Below, in pieces: positions 11,061-24,454 of a stretch of 64,000 bases of DNA. The DNA is from Mycobacterium aquaticum (lineage in GTDB: Bacteria; Actinomycetota; Actinomycetes; Mycobacteriales; Mycobacteriaceae), in contig NZ_MVHF01000013.1 of the NCBI RefSeq assembly GCF_002086485.1, forward strand, positions 1-64,000, in the 5' to 3' direction. The notes beneath the pieces are model-generated. The model had not been told where the DNA came from. It ran no database searches and was given only the letters and a program-made list of their open reading frames with translations. A program made the position numbers and the translations under genes. The first letter of the stretch is position 1, and every line of letters starts with the position of its first letter.

Positions 11061-11642
11061 TCAGTTTTGGCCCACCAGCAAGGATACCAATTCGGCGCAC
11101 GCCGAATCCAACTGGCGGTTCACGACGACCTGGTCAAAGTCGCCCTGAGCGGCCATCTCCGCCCGCGCCGTCTCCAGCCGGCGGGCCATCACCTCGGGCG
11201 TCTCGGTACCGCGCCCGGACAATCGGCTCACCAGTTCGTCCCAGCTGGGCGGTGCGAGGAAGACCGAGACGACCTCGGGCATCGCCTTCTTGACGGCCCT
11301 GGCGCCGGCCAGGTCGACCTCGATCAGCACCGGGCGGCCGGCTCGGGCGGCGTCACGCACCGGCTCCCGGGGTGTACCCGAGCGGTGCAGGCCCCCGTGG
11401 ATCTCGGCCCATTCCAGCAGAGCGTCGGTCTCGATCAGTTTCTGAAACTGCTCGGGGCTGACGAAGAAGTAGTCGACACCGTCCACCTCGCCGGGCCGCG
11501 GGGCCCTGGTCGTGACGGAGACGGAGAAATACAAGTCGGGAACCCGCTCCCGCAGGCAGCGGACCACGGTGGACTTCCCGACGGCAGAGGGGCCGGACAA
11601 CACCACGACTCGGGGCTGTCCGACCCCTCGGCCGACGCTCAA
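11061..11642 (-). CDS. gmk: Guanylate kinase
   Basis: Gmk (193 aa) phosphorylates GMP to GDP with ATP. The P-loop GPSAVGKST is at about residues 17-25. The GMP-binding region [19 protein letters not shown] and [15 protein letters not shown] are in place. It lies 10 bp after mihF in the same direction, so the two are probably one transcript, as in M. tuberculosis (Rv1388-Rv1389). Confidence 0.97.
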   Translation of the reverse strand: MSVGRGVGQPRVVVLSGPSAVGKSTVVRCLRERVPDLYFSVSVTTRAPRPGEVDGVDYFFVSPEQFQKLIETDALLEWAEIHGGLHRSGTPREPVRDAARAGRPVLIEVDLAGARAVKKAMPEVVSVFLAPPSWDELVSRLSGRGTETPEVMARRLETARAEMAAQGDFDQVVVNRQLDSACAELVSLLVGQN

Positions 11643-11652
11643 CCTGTGCGCC

Positions 11653-11970
11653 TTAGGACTGGTCGAACTTCTCCAGCAGAGCCTTGCGCTGCCGGTCGCC
11701 GAGGCCGCGCAACCGGCGCGTCGGTGCGATTTCCAGTTCGGTCATGATTTCCTGCGCCTTGACCTTGCCGACCTTGGGCAGGGCCTCCAGCAGCGCGGAG
11801 ACCTTCATCTTGCCCAAGACCTCATCGGTCTCGGCGTCGGTGAGCACCTGCTTGAGGTTGGTGCCGCCGCGCTTGAGCCGGTCCTTGAGCTCGGCTCGCG
11901 CTCGACGTGCGGCAGCAGCCTTCTCCAACGCTGCCGCGCGCTGTTCGTCGGTCAACTGGGGAAGGGCCAC
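11653..11970 (-). CDS. mihF: Mycobacterial integration host factor mIHF
   Basis: A 105-aa nucleoid-associated DNA-binding protein found in actinobacteria, first known as the host factor for phage L5 integration. The sequence has the basic N-terminal helix ([24 protein letters not shown]) and the helix-two-turn-helix core [21 protein letters not shown]. The start is GTG 11970 after GGAGACGGAGGAA. It is the first gene of the mihF-gmk-rpoZ-coaBC run and has an unusually long non-coding region upstream, consistent with control of an abundant protein. Confidence 0.96.
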   Translation of the reverse strand: MALPQLTDEQRAAALEKAAAARRARAELKDRLKRGGTNLKQVLTDAETDEVLGKMKVSALLEALPKVGKVKAQEIMTELEIAPTRRLRGLGDRQRKALLEKFDQS

Positions 11971-12473
11971 GGGTTCCTCCGTCTCCTGGCAATTCTTCTT
12001 CGGCCATCACTTGTTTTGATCGGCTGGAAAACAAACCAGCCAGCGACGACGACCGTACCCACGCGGGCTGACGAAAGCTAACCCCACCCCCTGGTTACAG
12101 CGCTAAAAGCCCAGCGTGTAGTGCGCCGCAACAGCCCGCGGGAAGCGGGCCTGGTATCCCCGCGGACACCTCGAACTCCGTCCGCCGCAGCGGATATCCC
12201 TGCACGTCAACGGTTTTCGCGCGCTCCGCAGCTGACCTGGTACAAGCACGGCGCCGTCACGACCGGGGACGACCAGCGGTCACACAGCGCCTCCGAGAAA
12301 ATTTTCGCTGGTCACGGCGTGTCGGGCGTGTCGGCAGCGGCCGTGACAAGCCCGACAGGCCGGCGCCCATGTGACGCCTAACGCCCACATAACTGCCGCA
12401 AAGCCGATGCACAGCTTAGCTAAATAACGTCGCGAGAGTCGGGTACCACACTCCGTTCGGAGGGAAGCTGGAC
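11971..12473. other. 503-bp intergenic region between divergent mihF and a secreted-protein gene
   Basis: No convincing gene is seen. It must hold promoters for mihF (leftward) and the Gly/Pro-rich secreted protein (rightward). A GGCTGG/CCAGCC hairpin (12022-12041) lies in the mihF leader. A perfect palindrome TTAGCTAA (12416-12423) with adjacent AT-rich sequence is about 50 bp before the secreted protein start. M. tuberculosis has a PE/PPE pair (PE15/PPE20) between pyrF and mihF; no PE or PPE sequence is visible here. Confidence 0.6.
12022..12041. other. Small hairpin in the mihF 5' region
   Basis: The arms GGCTGG and CCAGCC are separated by 8 nt of A/C-rich loop, about 50 nt upstream of the mihF start. 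There is no U-tract on either strand, so it is more likely an mRNA leader structure than a terminator. The role is unknown. Confidence 0.4.
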
Positions 12474-12992
12474 ATGAATATCAAGCGACTGACCTGCGCT
12501 TCCGCCGCGACTGTCGCGGTCGGAGCGGCCACTCTCGCCCTCGGGGCGCCGGTGGCCTCCGCGCAACCGGGTCCGCCGCCGTGCAATTTCGGAAACTGCC
12601 AGGGCCCGGGCGGCCCAGGACCTGGCGGTCCAGGACCAGGCGGTCCAGGACCAGGCGGCCAAGATCACAGAGGCCCGGACAACGGCCCCGGAGATCCCGG
12701 ACGCTGGCAGGGCGACCCGGGCGGACCCGATCGGGGACCCGGAAACTGGCCCGGCGGGCCTGATCGCGGGCCTGGAGGCCCGGGGGGCTGGCCTGGCGGT
12801 GACGACCACGGCGGCGATCACCGATGGGATCCTCCGCCTCCGCCACCGCCCGGCCTCGGCTGGCGCGGCATCGACCAGGGCCGCTGGGATCATCAGCCGT
12901 TCAACTACAACGGCAACTGGGTGACCCCGGTCTTCGATCCGGGCTACAACGCCTGGGGCTTCTGGTTGTTCGGCATCTGGATCCCCCTGTGA
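12474..12992 (+). CDS. Secreted Gly/Pro-rich protein
   Basis: A 172-aa protein with a clean Sec signal peptide ending APVASA before Gln31. The mature part is built from GPGGPGP repeats (about residues 44-62), then Gly/Pro/Asp-rich sequence, a run of seven prolines near residue 123, and a Trp/aromatic C-terminal segment that includes NGNWVTPVFDPGYN. Cell-wall-exported proteins of this kind are common in mycobacteria and have no known function. GGAGGGAAG precedes ATG 12474. The gene has no counterpart at this place in M. tuberculosis as far as I recall. Confidence 0.85.
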   Translation: MNIKRLTCASAATVAVGAATLALGAPVASAQPGPPPCNFGNCQGPGGPGPGGPGPGGPGPGGQDHRGPDNGPGDPGRWQGDPGGPDRGPGNWPGGPDRGPGGPGGWPGGDDHGGDHRWDPPPPPPPGLGWRGIDQGRWDHQPFNYNGNWVTPVFDPGYNAWGFWLFGIWIPL

Positions 12993-13095
12993 TCGGGTGA
13001 GAGCCACCGCCAGGTGGCGTCGGGTCGCCGCATACGGCGGCCCGACGTCCGCGCGTCGAGCCCGGCGCATACGCGTCATCCAGCGGCGGCGGCAC

Positions 13096-13110
13096 TAAGA
13101 TTTGATCGTG
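13096..13110 (+). promoter_or_regulatory. -10 element placing transcription start at the DUF2330 start codon
   Basis: TAAGAT (13096-13101) ends exactly seven bases before GTG 13108, so the predicted +1 is the first base of the start codon. No Shine-Dalgarno sequence is present. This is the arrangement of mycobacterial leaderless mRNAs. Confidence 0.55.
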
Positions 13111-14172
13111 ATCCGGTCGGGGGTTGCCGTACTCATCCTGATGCTGGTCGGTCTGACGGCCAATGTCGCGGCTCCTGCGTGGGCCTGCGGCTGCGGCGCA
13201 TACATCCCCGACACCGCGGGCCCGGCAGTGGTCAACGAACGCGCGTTGGTGGCCTGGAACGGGCACCGCGAGGACATCCTGATGTCGTTGAACGTGCGGG
13301 GGCAATCCAACACGGCGGCGTGGATCATGCCGGTGCCGTCCGCGGCCGACGTCACGCTCGGCGAGACGGGCATCTTCGACGAGCTCGCCCAGTTGACGGC
13401 GCCCCGCATCGAATACCGCGACTCGTGGTGGCCGTCGTTCGGTTGGCTGCACGGCTTCGGCAGCGCGGACGGCCTGGTGTCAGCCGCGGCACCCGGGCAT
13501 CACGTCGACGTGCTCAGCAACCAGCGCATCGGCCCGTTCGACGTCACGCGGCTGGCGGCCGACGATCCGGCGGCCCTGAGCGCCTGGCTGACCTCGAAGG
13601 GATTCGCACACCCGGCCGGCCTGGACCGTAACCTGGCGCCGTACGTGGCCGACGGCTGGCAGGTGGTGGCGATCCGGCTCGTGCCGGACGCACGCGGGGC
13701 CACGTTGACCGGCGCCCTGCAACCGCTGCGGCTGTCGTTCGACGCCGACCGTGCCGTCTATCCGATGCGCTTGTCGCAATCCGCCAAGACCCCACAGTCG
13801 GTCGACCTCTACGTGCTGGCCGAGCACCGGATGGATCCGACGGCGGTCCCAGTGCCGGGTGACGATCCGACGCTCCAGTTCGCCGGGCACCTCGACTCCG
13901 ACGCGGTCTCCGCCGACCTTGCCCCGTTCATCGGAGACGGCGCGTTCCTGACCCGCTGGACCAACGAGATCGGCACTCCGGCAAGTATTTCCGGAGACTA
14001 CATATTCGCGGCCGCAGCCAGCGATACGCCGTATCAACAGGTGATCTACCGCGAGCGCGACCGCGGTGACCTCACCGGACTGGCGCTCGTCGCACTGGTT
14101 CCGCTGCTCTGTGCGGCCGGCACGGCCCTGATCGCCGTCCGGATACTCAAGTCCCGGCGTCAGGCCAGATAG
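13108..14172 (+). CDS. DUF2330 family exported/membrane protein
   Basis: About 354 residues. It has an N-terminal signal sequence ([20 protein letters not shown]) followed at once by CGCGAY, a large extracytoplasmic domain containing the DUF2330 pattern [17 protein letters not shown], and a C-terminal transmembrane helix ([23 protein letters not shown]) with a basic cytoplasmic end. The function is unknown. GTG 13108 is preferred over TTG 13102 because a -10 hexamer sits seven bases before it. The last 13 bp overlap the end of convergent pyrF. Confidence 0.85.
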   Translation: MIRSGVAVLILMLVGLTANVAAPAWACGCGAYIPDTAGPAVVNERALVAWNGHREDILMSLNVRGQSNTAAWIMPVPSAADVTLGETGIFDELAQLTAPRIEYRDSWWPSFGWLHGFGSADGLVSAAAPGHHVDVLSNQRIGPFDVTRLAADDPAALSAWLTSKGFAHPAGLDRNLAPYVADGWQVVAIRLVPDARGATLTGALQPLRLSFDADRAVYPMRLSQSAKTPQSVDLYVLAEHRMDPTAVPVPGDDPTLQFAGHLDSDAVSADLAPFIGDGAFLTRWTNEIGTPASISGDYIFAAAASDTPYQQVIYRERDRGDLTGLALVALVPLLCAAGTALIAVRILKSRRQAR

Positions 14173-14965
14173 GCCACCGCGTCGCGCATCCGCTCGGCGG
14201 CCGCCCGCAACTCGTCGACCCCGGGCCCTGCGCGCAACACCTCCCGCGACACCGCGGGCAGGAGCTGTTTTCCGCCCCCGAGCCCGCCCAGTGCCTCGGG
14301 ACGGCCACCCTGCGCACCGACCCCGGGCACCAGGACGGGGCCGCCCAGGCTGCTCAGGTCGGGCGGTTCGGTGACCGTGGCACCCACGACGACACCGAAC
14401 GCACCGGCCGCCGAGCGGTTCGCGTCGGCCACCGCATCGACGATCGACTGCGCGACCGTGCGGTCCCCCGCCATCGCACGCTGCACGCCTGCGCCTTCCG
14501 GGTTGGAGGTGGCGGCCAGGACGAAAACCCCGCGACCGTTTGCCGTCGCGGTGTCGAGCAACGGCTGCAGCGAGCCGAAGCCGAGATACGGCGAGGCCGT
14601 CACGGCGTCGGCCGCCAACGGGGAGTCGCCCGCCCACGCCGCCGCGTACGCCGCCATGGTGGAGCCGATGTCCCCGCGTTTGGCGTCGGCCAACACCAGC
14701 ACCCCGGCGTCGCGCAGCGCCGCCATGGTGTCCTCGAGCACGGTGAAACCGGCTGAGCCGTAAGCCTCGAAGAAGGCGACCTGGGGTTTGACGATCGCGA
14801 AGTCGGCGAACGCCGTCACGCAGGTGTCGCAGAACCGGCGCAGCCCGTCAGGGTCGGTGTCCAGTCCCCAGGCCCGCAGCAACTCGGGGTGCGGGTCGAT
14901 GCCGGGACACAGTGGCCCCCGGGCAGCGACCGCAGCCGTCAGCCGGTCCCCGAACCCGCCCGCGG

Positions 14966-14969
<4 letters not shown>
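14160..14969 (-). CDS. pyrF: Orotidine-5'-phosphate decarboxylase (PyrF type 2)
   Basis: PyrF converts OMP to UMP, the last step of UMP synthesis. The 269-aa protein belongs to the long actinobacterial type, with the catalytic motif [13 protein letters not shown] and [18 protein letters not shown] 14969 overlaps the carB stop as GTGA, so translation is probably coupled to carB; the longer open frame upstream lies inside carB and is rejected. It is the last gene of the pyr operon and overlaps the convergent DUF2330 gene by 13 bp. Confidence 0.97.
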
Positions 14970-18307
<3,338 letters not shown>

Positions 18308-18359
18308 TGAGTGCACCTCCGGTCGGGCGCGACGGTGCGCATTTGCAGGTGAAAATGGG

Positions 18360-18394
18360 GCGTGTCGAGGGACAGACACGCACGCTCGCGGTGC
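18360..18394. repeat. Hairpin/repeat element in the carA-carB gap
   Basis: GCGTGTC (18360-18366) and GACACGC (18375-18381) form a short stem. A 22-nt segment at 18373-18394 (begins CAGACACGCACGCTCGC) recurs exactly at 33140-33161 beside another hairpin. The element lies upstream of the carB ribosome-binding site within the operon transcript. Confidence 0.7.
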
Positions 18395-18406
18395 GGGGGG
18401 ACATGG

Positions 18407-19561
18407 TTACTTCTCCCCCGCCATCAGATCGATGAACTGGTCGAACAGGTAGTTGGCGTCGTGCGGGCCCGCCGCGGCCTCGGGGTGGTACTGCACCGAG
18501 AACGCCCGGCCGTTGGCGAGCCGGATCCCTTCCACCACACCGTCGTTGGCGCAGGTGTGGCTCACCTCGGCCGGCCCGAAGTCGGTGTCGAATGTCTCGC
18601 CCGCCTCGCCTTCCAGCGCGAAGCCGTGATTCTGCGCGGTGATCGCAACCCGGCCCGTGTGGTGATCGATCACCGGGACGTTGATGCCGCGGTGGCCGAA
18701 CACCATCTTGTAGGTGGCACGGCCCAGGGCCCGGCCCAGGATCTGGTTCCCAAAGCAGATGCCGAACAACGGGATTCCCGCGTCGAGCACATCGCGGGTG
18801 ACCCCGACAATGTGGTCGGCGGTCGCCGGGTCGCCAGGTCCGTTGGACAGGAAAACCCCGTCGGGCTTGAGGTCGGCGATCGCATCGAAGCTGATCGACG
18901 ACGGCAGCACATGGCTGCGGATGCCGCGGCGGGCGAAGTTGCGCGGGGTGTTGGTCTTGATGCCGAGGTCGACGGCGGCGACCGTGAAGCGGTGTCCGCC
19001 TTCGGGATCCACGACATAGGTCGCATCGGTGCTGACCTCACCGGCCAGGTCGGCGCCCAACATCGACGGCTGGCTGCGGACCCGGTCGAGCAGCACGTCG
19101 GCATCGGCCAACGCATCACCGCTGAACACCCCGGCCTTCATCGATCCGCGGGTGCGCAGGTGCCGCACCACGGCGCGGGTGTCGATGCCTGCGATACCGA
19201 CGATGTCCTGGCGCACCAGCTCATCGTCGAGAGTCCCGCTGGCGCGCCAGTTCGATGCTCGCGGCGACGGGTCACGCACCGCGTACCCGGCCACCCAGAT
19301 CTTGTCCCCGCGGCTTTCGCCGTCCTCGGTGTTCCACCCGGTGTTGCCGATCTGCGGCGCCGTGGCGATCACGATCTGCCCGTGGTAGCTGGGGTCGGTC
19401 AGCGTCTCCTGATAGCCGGACATGCCGGTGGAGAACACGGCCTCGCCGAGCGTCTGGCCGACGGCCCCGAATCGGGTTCCCGTGAAGATGCGCCCGTCCT
19501 CCAGCACCAGCACCGCGGTGCCGCCTGCTGATCCGCTGCCCTGTCCATATGTGTTCGTCAT
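18407..19561 (-). CDS. carA: Carbamoyl-phosphate synthase small (glutaminase) subunit
   Basis: CarA (384 aa) hydrolyses glutamine and passes ammonia to CarB. The N-terminal CPSase domain includes [17 protein letters not shown]. The class I amidotransferase domain has the nucleophile in [10 protein letters not shown] and the His/Glu pair in [16 protein letters not shown] 19561 overlaps the stop of the upstream membrane gene as ATGA. Confidence 0.98.
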   Translation of the reverse strand: MTNTYGQGSGSAGGTAVLVLEDGRIFTGTRFGAVGQTLGEAVFSTGMSGYQETLTDPSYHGQIVIATAPQIGNTGWNTEDGESRGDKIWVAGYAVRDPSPRASNWRASGTLDDELVRQDIVGIAGIDTRAVVRHLRTRGSMKAGVFSGDALADADVLLDRVRSQPSMLGADLAGEVSTDATYVVDPEGGHRFTVAAVDLGIKTNTPRNFARRGIRSHVLPSSISFDAIADLKPDGVFLSNGPGDPATADHIVGVTRDVLDAGIPLFGICFGNQILGRALGRATYKMVFGHRGINVPVIDHHTGRVAITAQNHGFALEGEAGETFDTDFGPAEVSHTCANDGVVEGIRLANGRAFSVQYHPEAAAGPHDANYLFDQFIDLMAGEK

Positions 19562-20058
19562 GCCTTCTCCTCAAGCCAGCGGTCGTACTCTGCGCGGTTG
19601 TCGGCGCGGAATCCGGTGTCGATCTCGGTGCCCGAGGGCAATTTCCACCGGATGGCCAGAATTCCGTCGTGCGTGAGCGCCTTGCCTGCGATGCCGCGCT
19701 CGGTGCGGATCGCGGTGATGGACTCCTGCGGGATCCAGATCGGCCCGGCGCCGACGCGCTGCAGCATGATGCCCTCGGGATAGCGGGTCAGCACGGCCTT
19801 GGCGCGGAATCCCAGGTCACCGGCGGCGACTTTGTCGTTCCAGTGCGGAACCAGTGTGGTGCCCACATAGAGCCCCTTGGTGGCCGGGACCGATGCGGCG
19901 CTCACCGTATCCGGCAGTGGCGGCAGGGTGCCGATCATGTCGGCCTGCCGCTGGACCCGATGCAACCAGCCGCGCAGCATCTGCCTGATCAGGAACGCGA
20001 TCAGCAGGACGACCACGACCGCCATGACCAGCGAGGCGATGAGCGTAGGGGTGTTCAC
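19558..20058 (-). CDS. Pyr-operon membrane protein (Rv1382-like)
   Basis: A 166-aa protein with one N-terminal transmembrane helix ([19 protein letters not shown]) and a cytoplasmic domain of about 130 residues with beta-rich pleckstrin-like character ([27 protein letters not shown]). It overlaps pyrC upstream (GTGA) and carA downstream (ATGA), so it is fully embedded in the pyrimidine operon. The position is conserved in M. tuberculosis (Rv1382). Its function is unknown. The context invites a role linked to pyrimidine synthesis, but nothing in the sequence shows one. Confidence 0.85.
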   Translation of the reverse strand: MNTPTLIASLVMAVVVVLLIAFLIRQMLRGWLHRVQRQADMIGTLPPLPDTVSAASVPATKGLYVGTTLVPHWNDKVAAGDLGFRAKAVLTRYPEGIMLQRVGAGPIWIPQESITAIRTERGIAGKALTHDGILAIRWKLPSGTEIDTGFRADNRAEYDRWLEEKA

Positions 20059-21368
20059 CGTCTCGTCTTCCCGTCGAGCGCCGTGATCCGGCCCCGCAAC
20101 AGGGTCGCGGTCACCGTGGCGGGCAGTTCCATCTGCTCGAAGGGCGTGTTGTCCGAACGGCTGGCCAGATCGCCTCCGGCCACGGTCCATGTCGCGTCGG
20201 GGTCGACCACCGTCAGGTTGGCCGGCTCGCCGACGTCCAGCGGCCGGCCCTGATCCGGCAGGCCGACGATGGCCGCAGGCGCCTCACTCATCACCTTGGC
20301 GACGCCGCGCCAGGTCAGCAGACCCGGACGCAGCATGGTCTCGACCACCACCGACAGTGCGGTCTGCAGACCGAGCATGCCCGGCCGGGCCACCGAGAAT
20401 TCGCAGCACTTCTCGTGTTCGGCGTGCGGGGCGTGATCGGTTGCCACACAGTCGATGACACCGTCGGCCAGGGCCTGCCGCAACGCCTGGGCGTCGGCGG
20501 CCTCACGCAGCGGCGGGTTCACCCGGTTGCGGCCGTCGTAATCGGCCAGCCGGGAATCGTCGAGCAACAGGTGATGCGGTGTGACCTCGGCAGTGATCGA
20601 AATACCCTGCGCCTTAGCCCATTTCAGCAATTCCACGGTGCCCGCCGTGGAGGCGTGACAGATGTGTACGCGAGCCTTGGCGTCGCGGGCAAGGATGGCA
20701 TCACGCGCGACGATGGACTCTTCGGCCGATCGTGGCCAGCCCGCCAAGCCCAGCCGGGCGGCGTTGGGCCCTTCGTGCGCGACGGCACCGACCGTCAGGC
20801 GCGGTTCCTCGGCGTGTTGGGCGATGAGCACGCCCAGGCCCGACGCGTACTCCAGCGCGCGGCGCATCACCAGTGGATCGTGCACGCACAGACCGTCGTC
20901 GGAGAACATCCGCACCTGGCCCGTCCCCGCGGACATCAGTCCCATCTCGGTGAGCTGCTTGCCCTCCAGACCGACCGTGACCGCACCGACGGGGTGTACG
21001 TCGACCAGTCCGACCTGCTGCCCTCGGGCCCACACGTGATCGGTGACCACGGCGGTGTCGGCCACCGGATCGGTGTTGGCCATCGCGAAAACCGCCGTAA
21101 AGCCGCCCAATGCCGCAGCCGCAGAACCTGTTTCGATGTCCTCGGCGTACTCGCGACCGGGCTCGCGCAGATGGGTGTGCAGGTCGACGAATCCGGGCAG
21201 CAGTACCTGGCCGGCGGCCTCGATCACCTCGGCCTCCGGAGCGCTCAGTTCCGCGCCGATCTCGGCGATCTGCCCGTCGGCGATCAGGACGTCGACGGGC
21301 TCACCCTCGCCGTAGAGCCGCACGCCACGGATGAGCACCTGCGGGTTGGCCTGCACGCTCTTGCTCAT
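20055..21368 (-). CDS. pyrC: Dihydroorotase
   Basis: PyrC (437 aa) cyclises carbamoyl aspartate to dihydroorotate. The amidohydrolase metal motif [15 protein letters not shown] is near residue 55. Further ligands are in HICHAST and in [12 protein letters not shown]. It belongs to the long class I type. ATG 21368 overlaps the pyrB stop (ATGA), and its own stop overlaps the next GTG. Confidence 0.98.
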   Translation of the reverse strand: MSKSVQANPQVLIRGVRLYGEGEPVDVLIADGQIAEIGAELSAPEAEVIEAAGQVLLPGFVDLHTHLREPGREYAEDIETGSAAAALGGFTAVFAMANTDPVADTAVVTDHVWARGQQVGLVDVHPVGAVTVGLEGKQLTEMGLMSAGTGQVRMFSDDGLCVHDPLVMRRALEYASGLGVLIAQHAEEPRLTVGAVAHEGPNAARLGLAGWPRSAEESIVARDAILARDAKARVHICHASTAGTVELLKWAKAQGISITAEVTPHHLLLDDSRLADYDGRNRVNPPLREAADAQALRQALADGVIDCVATDHAPHAEHEKCCEFSVARPGMLGLQTALSVVVETMLRPGLLTWRGVAKVMSEAPAAIVGLPDQGRPLDVGEPANLTVVDPDATWTVAGGDLASRSDNTPFEQMELPATVTATLLRGRITALDGKTRR

Positions 21369-22321
21369 ACGCTGATCGCCTCCTGGTCCGCGCCAACCAA
21401 CAGATGGAACAGCACTGCCATCCGCACGTGGACGCCGTTGGAAACCTGTTGCAGGACTGCCGATTGTGACGAGTCGGCCACCGGGAAGGCGATCTCCATG
21501 CCGCGCAGCATCGGGCCCGGGTGCAGCACCACCGCGTGGCCGGGCAGCATCGCCTGACGCTTCTCGGACAGCCCGTAGCGCACCGAGTACTCCCGCGCCG
21601 ACGGGAAGAACCCGCCGTTCATCCGCTCGGCCTGCACGCGCAGCATCAGTACCGCGTCGGCGGCAGGCAATTCGGCGTCGAGATCGTGCGACACCGTGAC
21701 CGGCCACCCGGTCACCCCGACCGGCAGCAGCGTGGGCGGTGCCACCAGCACCACCTCGGCGCCCAGGGTGGCCAGCAACGACACGTTGGACCGGGCCACC
21801 CGGCTGTGCAGCACGTCGCCGACGATCACCACGCGCTTGCCCTCGATCGAGCCGAGCCGCTGACGGATGGTCAGCGCGTCGAGCAGTGCCTGCGTGGGAT
21901 GTTCGTGAGTGCCGTCACCGGCGTTGATGACGCTGGGCCCTCCCCCGCCCTCCTCGGCGGTCCACTCCGCGAGCTGTTGGGCCGCACCGGAGGCGGGATG
22001 GCGGATGATCAGGGCGTCGGCGCCGGCGGCCCGCAACGTCAGCGCGGTGTCGCGCAGCGATTCCCCTTTGGCCACAGACGATCCCGAGGCGCTGACGTTG
22101 ATCACGTCGGCGCTCATCCACTTGCCTGCCACCTCGAAGGACACCCGGGTGCGGGTCGAGTTCTCGTAGAACATCGTGATGACGGTGCGGCCGCGCAGCG
22201 TCGGCAGCTTCTTCACCTCGCGGCCCAGCAGTGCCTCGCGGAACCGGTCGGCGTCGTCGAGGATCGCCGTCGCGTCCTCCCGGGTCAGCTCCGCCGCTGC
22301 CAACAGATGACGAGTCGTCAT
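21365..22321 (-). CDS. pyrB: Aspartate carbamoyltransferase catalytic subunit
   Basis: PyrB (318 aa) condenses carbamoyl phosphate with aspartate, the committed step of pyrimidine synthesis. The carbamoyl-phosphate site motif [13 protein letters not shown] and the motif [12 protein letters not shown] are present. No pyrI-like regulatory subunit accompanies it. ATG 22321 follows pyrR by 16 bp with AGGAGACAG upstream. Confidence 0.98.
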   Translation of the reverse strand: MTTRHLLAAAELTREDATAILDDADRFREALLGREVKKLPTLRGRTVITMFYENSTRTRVSFEVAGKWMSADVINVSASGSSVAKGESLRDTALTLRAAGADALIIRHPASGAAQQLAEWTAEEGGGGPSVINAGDGTHEHPTQALLDALTIRQRLGSIEGKRVVIVGDVLHSRVARSNVSLLATLGAEVVLVAPPTLLPVGVTGWPVTVSHDLDAELPAADAVLMLRVQAERMNGGFFPSAREYSVRYGLSEKRQAMLPGHAVVLHPGPMLRGMEIAFPVADSSQSAVLQQVSNGVHVRMAVLFHLLVGADQEAISV

Positions 22322-22337
22322 CGCAGCTGTCTCCTCT

Positions 22338-22895
22338 TCATCGGGCAATCACCACGGCATCGCGGTCGTCATGCTCGGCCAGCAGAACGTGCACGCTCTC
22401 GTTGCGTGCGGTCGGCACGTTCTTGCCGACGTAGTCGGCGCGGATGGGCAGCTCCCGGTGGCCACGGTCGACCAGCACGGCGAGTTGCACAGTGCGCGGC
22501 CTGCCGATGTCACGCAGCGCGTCGAGCGCCGAGCGCACCGACCGCCCGGAGAAGAGCACATCGTCGACGAGGATCACCACGGCGTCGTCGATGCCGCCGG
22601 CGGGGATCGACGTCGAGGCCAGGGGGCGCGGCGGTTTGAAGTTGAGGTCGTCGCGGTAGAGCGTGATGTCGAGCGCGCCGTGCGGCAGCGTCACGCCGGC
22701 GAATTCGTTGATCTTGGCGGCCAGCCGGGTGGCCAACGTCACACCGCGGGTGGGGATTCCGAGAAGTACGACGCGGGCCCGCTCGGTGGGATCGTCCAGC
22801 GCGGTCTTCTCGATGATCTGATGAGCGATCCGGGAAATGGTTCGGCCGACGTCCGCCGCAGACATCAATTCCCGGTCGGCACTTGAAGAGCCCAT
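22338..22895 (-). CDS. pyrR: Pyrimidine operon regulator PyrR / uracil phosphoribosyltransferase
   Basis: PyrR (185 aa) is an RNA-binding regulator that binds pyr mRNA when UMP/UTP is high and has uracil phosphoribosyltransferase activity. The PRPP-binding motif [19 protein letters not shown] is intact. In M. smegmatis PyrR is known to act by blocking translation rather than by attenuation. Consistent with this, a PyrR binding loop lies over the ribosome-binding region of this gene, which is first in the operon. ATG 22895 is used; a second possible ATG lies ten codons on. Confidence 0.97.
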   Translation of the reverse strand: MGSSSADRELMSAADVGRTISRIAHQIIEKTALDDPTERARVVLLGIPTRGVTLATRLAAKINEFAGVTLPHGALDITLYRDDLNFKPPRPLASTSIPAGGIDDAVVILVDDVLFSGRSVRSALDALRDIGRPRTVQLAVLVDRGHRELPIRADYVGKNVPTARNESVHVLLAEHDDRDAVVIAR

Positions 22896-22907
22896 AAGGT
22901 GACCCTG

Positions 22908-22933
22908 ACCTCCTTCTCCGCCTCTCGGGACGG
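22908..22933 (-). promoter_or_regulatory. PyrR binding loop overlapping the pyr operon leader and ribosome-binding site
   Basis: Read on the minus strand, CCGTCCCGAGAGGCGG (22933-22918) forms a stem with a purine-rich loop that fits the PyrR consensus (UCCNGAGAGG). It is followed directly by AAGGAGGT (22915-22908), 12 nt from the pyrR ATG. PyrR bound here would cover the ribosome-binding site. No terminator hairpin is seen, which fits translational repression. Confidence 0.7.
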
Positions 22934-22989
22934 ATCGTTAAAGGACGTCGAACTGCCGCGTAGCTTATCAGGCGCCGAGAGCGGTCCTG

Positions 22990-24333
22990 TTATCCGGCGA
23001 CAGCGGCGTCCTGTCCCAGTGCGGCCCCCTTCGTCTCGGGCAGCAGGGCCGTGCAGACGATGCTGACCACGACGAAGAAGGCGATCATCAGGCCCACCGC
23101 CCAGCTACCGAGGCTGGCCACCAGCGCACCGGCCACCAGCGGAGGGATGGCGCCACCGACGATGCCCGCGAGATTGAATGCCATCCCGGCGCCGGTATAG
23201 CGGTAGCGCGTGGCGAAGATCTCAGGCAGGAAGGACCCGATGGGTCCGTAGGACAGCCCGAAGATGCAGAAAATGCCTGCGATCGCGACCGCGAAGCCCA
23301 CCGGGGAATGGGAGTCGATCAGCGGCATCACGACGAACGCCCACGGCAGGGCGAGCGCGAAGCCCGTGAGGATGATGCGGCGTCGGCCGTACCGGTCGCA
23401 CAGCACCGCTGAGATCGCGGAGAAGGCCATCAGGGCCACACCGGCGAGCACACCGACGCCGAGGATGAGACTGCGTGGGTGCCCGATGCGGGTGCTGGCA
23501 TAGCTCATCAGATAGGTGCCGCCGAGGAAGCTCATGGTGAAGATGCCGACCATGCAGCCCGCCGCGAGTGCCACCTGTCGGCTCTGGGTGCGGAACAGCT
23601 CGGTGAACGGGGCTTTCGGCACGCCTCCCGTGACCTGCTCGCGCGCGAAGACCGGTGTCTCGTCGATGCTCAGCCGCACATACAGCGCCACGATGAGCAG
23701 TACCGCGCTGAACAGGAAAGGCAGCCGCCAGCCCCAGTCGAGGAACACCGCGCTCTTCTCCCCGACCGTCACGCTGACGATGAACACCACCAGGTTGCTC
23801 ACGGCCAGGCCTGCGCCCGCGCCCAGTTGGGTGAACATCCCGTACATGCCCCGCTTGCCGGCCGGCGCGTATTCGGCGCTCAGCAGTGCCGAACCGGCCC
23901 ACTCCCCGCCGACCGCGAAGCCCTGCATGAGCCGCAGCGTCAGCAGGATGATCGGTGCGGCGATGCCGATGGTTGCCGCACTGGGCACCAGGCCGACGCA
24001 CACCGTCGACAAGCCCATGATCAGCAGCGTCGCGACGAGAGTTTTCTTGCGGCCCAGGCGATCTCCGAAGTGCCCGAACACCGCTGCGCCGATCGGACGG
24101 GACAGGAAGGCCACCGCGAAGGTGCCCAGTGACGAGATGGTCGCCATCGTGGCACCCATGTTCGGGAAGAACACGTGCGGAAAGATCAGCGCCGCGGCGG
24201 TGCCGTAGATGTAGAAGTCGTAGAACTCGATCGCCGTGCCGATGAAGCTCGCGAAGGCCACCTTGTTCATCGGGCTGGGTGTGGAGCCGGCGACGGAGTT
24301 CGGGTCGCCGTCGAGTTGGTCCTGCTGGGTCAT
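22990..24333 (-). CDS. MFS transporter of the metabolite:H+ symporter (MHS) family
   Basis: A 447-aa protein with 12 predicted membrane segments. It has the MHS-type start FASFIGTAIEFYDFYIYGTAAALIF, the MFS loop motif GHFGDRLGRKK and the RLMQGFAVGGEWAG signature of ProP/ShiA/KgtP-like symporters. Such proteins import organic acids, betaines or aromatic acids with protons; the substrate cannot be assigned. ATG 24333 follows AGAAGAGG. It is divergent from a beta-lactamase-fold hydrolase gene, 121 bp away. Confidence 0.88.
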   Translation of the reverse strand: MTQQDQLDGDPNSVAGSTPSPMNKVAFASFIGTAIEFYDFYIYGTAAALIFPHVFFPNMGATMATISSLGTFAVAFLSRPIGAAVFGHFGDRLGRKKTLVATLLIMGLSTVCVGLVPSAATIGIAAPIILLTLRLMQGFAVGGEWAGSALLSAEYAPAGKRGMYGMFTQLGAGAGLAVSNLVVFIVSVTVGEKSAVFLDWGWRLPFLFSAVLLIVALYVRLSIDETPVFAREQVTGGVPKAPFTELFRTQSRQVALAAGCMVGIFTMSFLGGTYLMSYASTRIGHPRSLILGVGVLAGVALMAFSAISAVLCDRYGRRRIILTGFALALPWAFVVMPLIDSHSPVGFAVAIAGIFCIFGLSYGPIGSFLPEIFATRYRYTGAGMAFNLAGIVGGAIPPLVAGALVASLGSWAVGLMIAFFVVVSIVCTALLPETKGAALGQDAAVAG

Positions 24334-24454
24334 CTGCCTCTTCTCACGCCATGGTGTTCGCAGGGAAGTATCGCGCAGTCCGGTCGGATTCTCGTCAGGA
24401 ATGCCCGGCGGGACCATGGCGACCCGCCGCCCGGGTGACGGCTAACGTGGCGGG

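Noticed and set aside
12121..12381. 86-codon open frame in the mihF upstream region
   Set aside because: No ribosome-binding site, no family, Ser/Arg/Pro-rich translation; more likely regulatory DNA.
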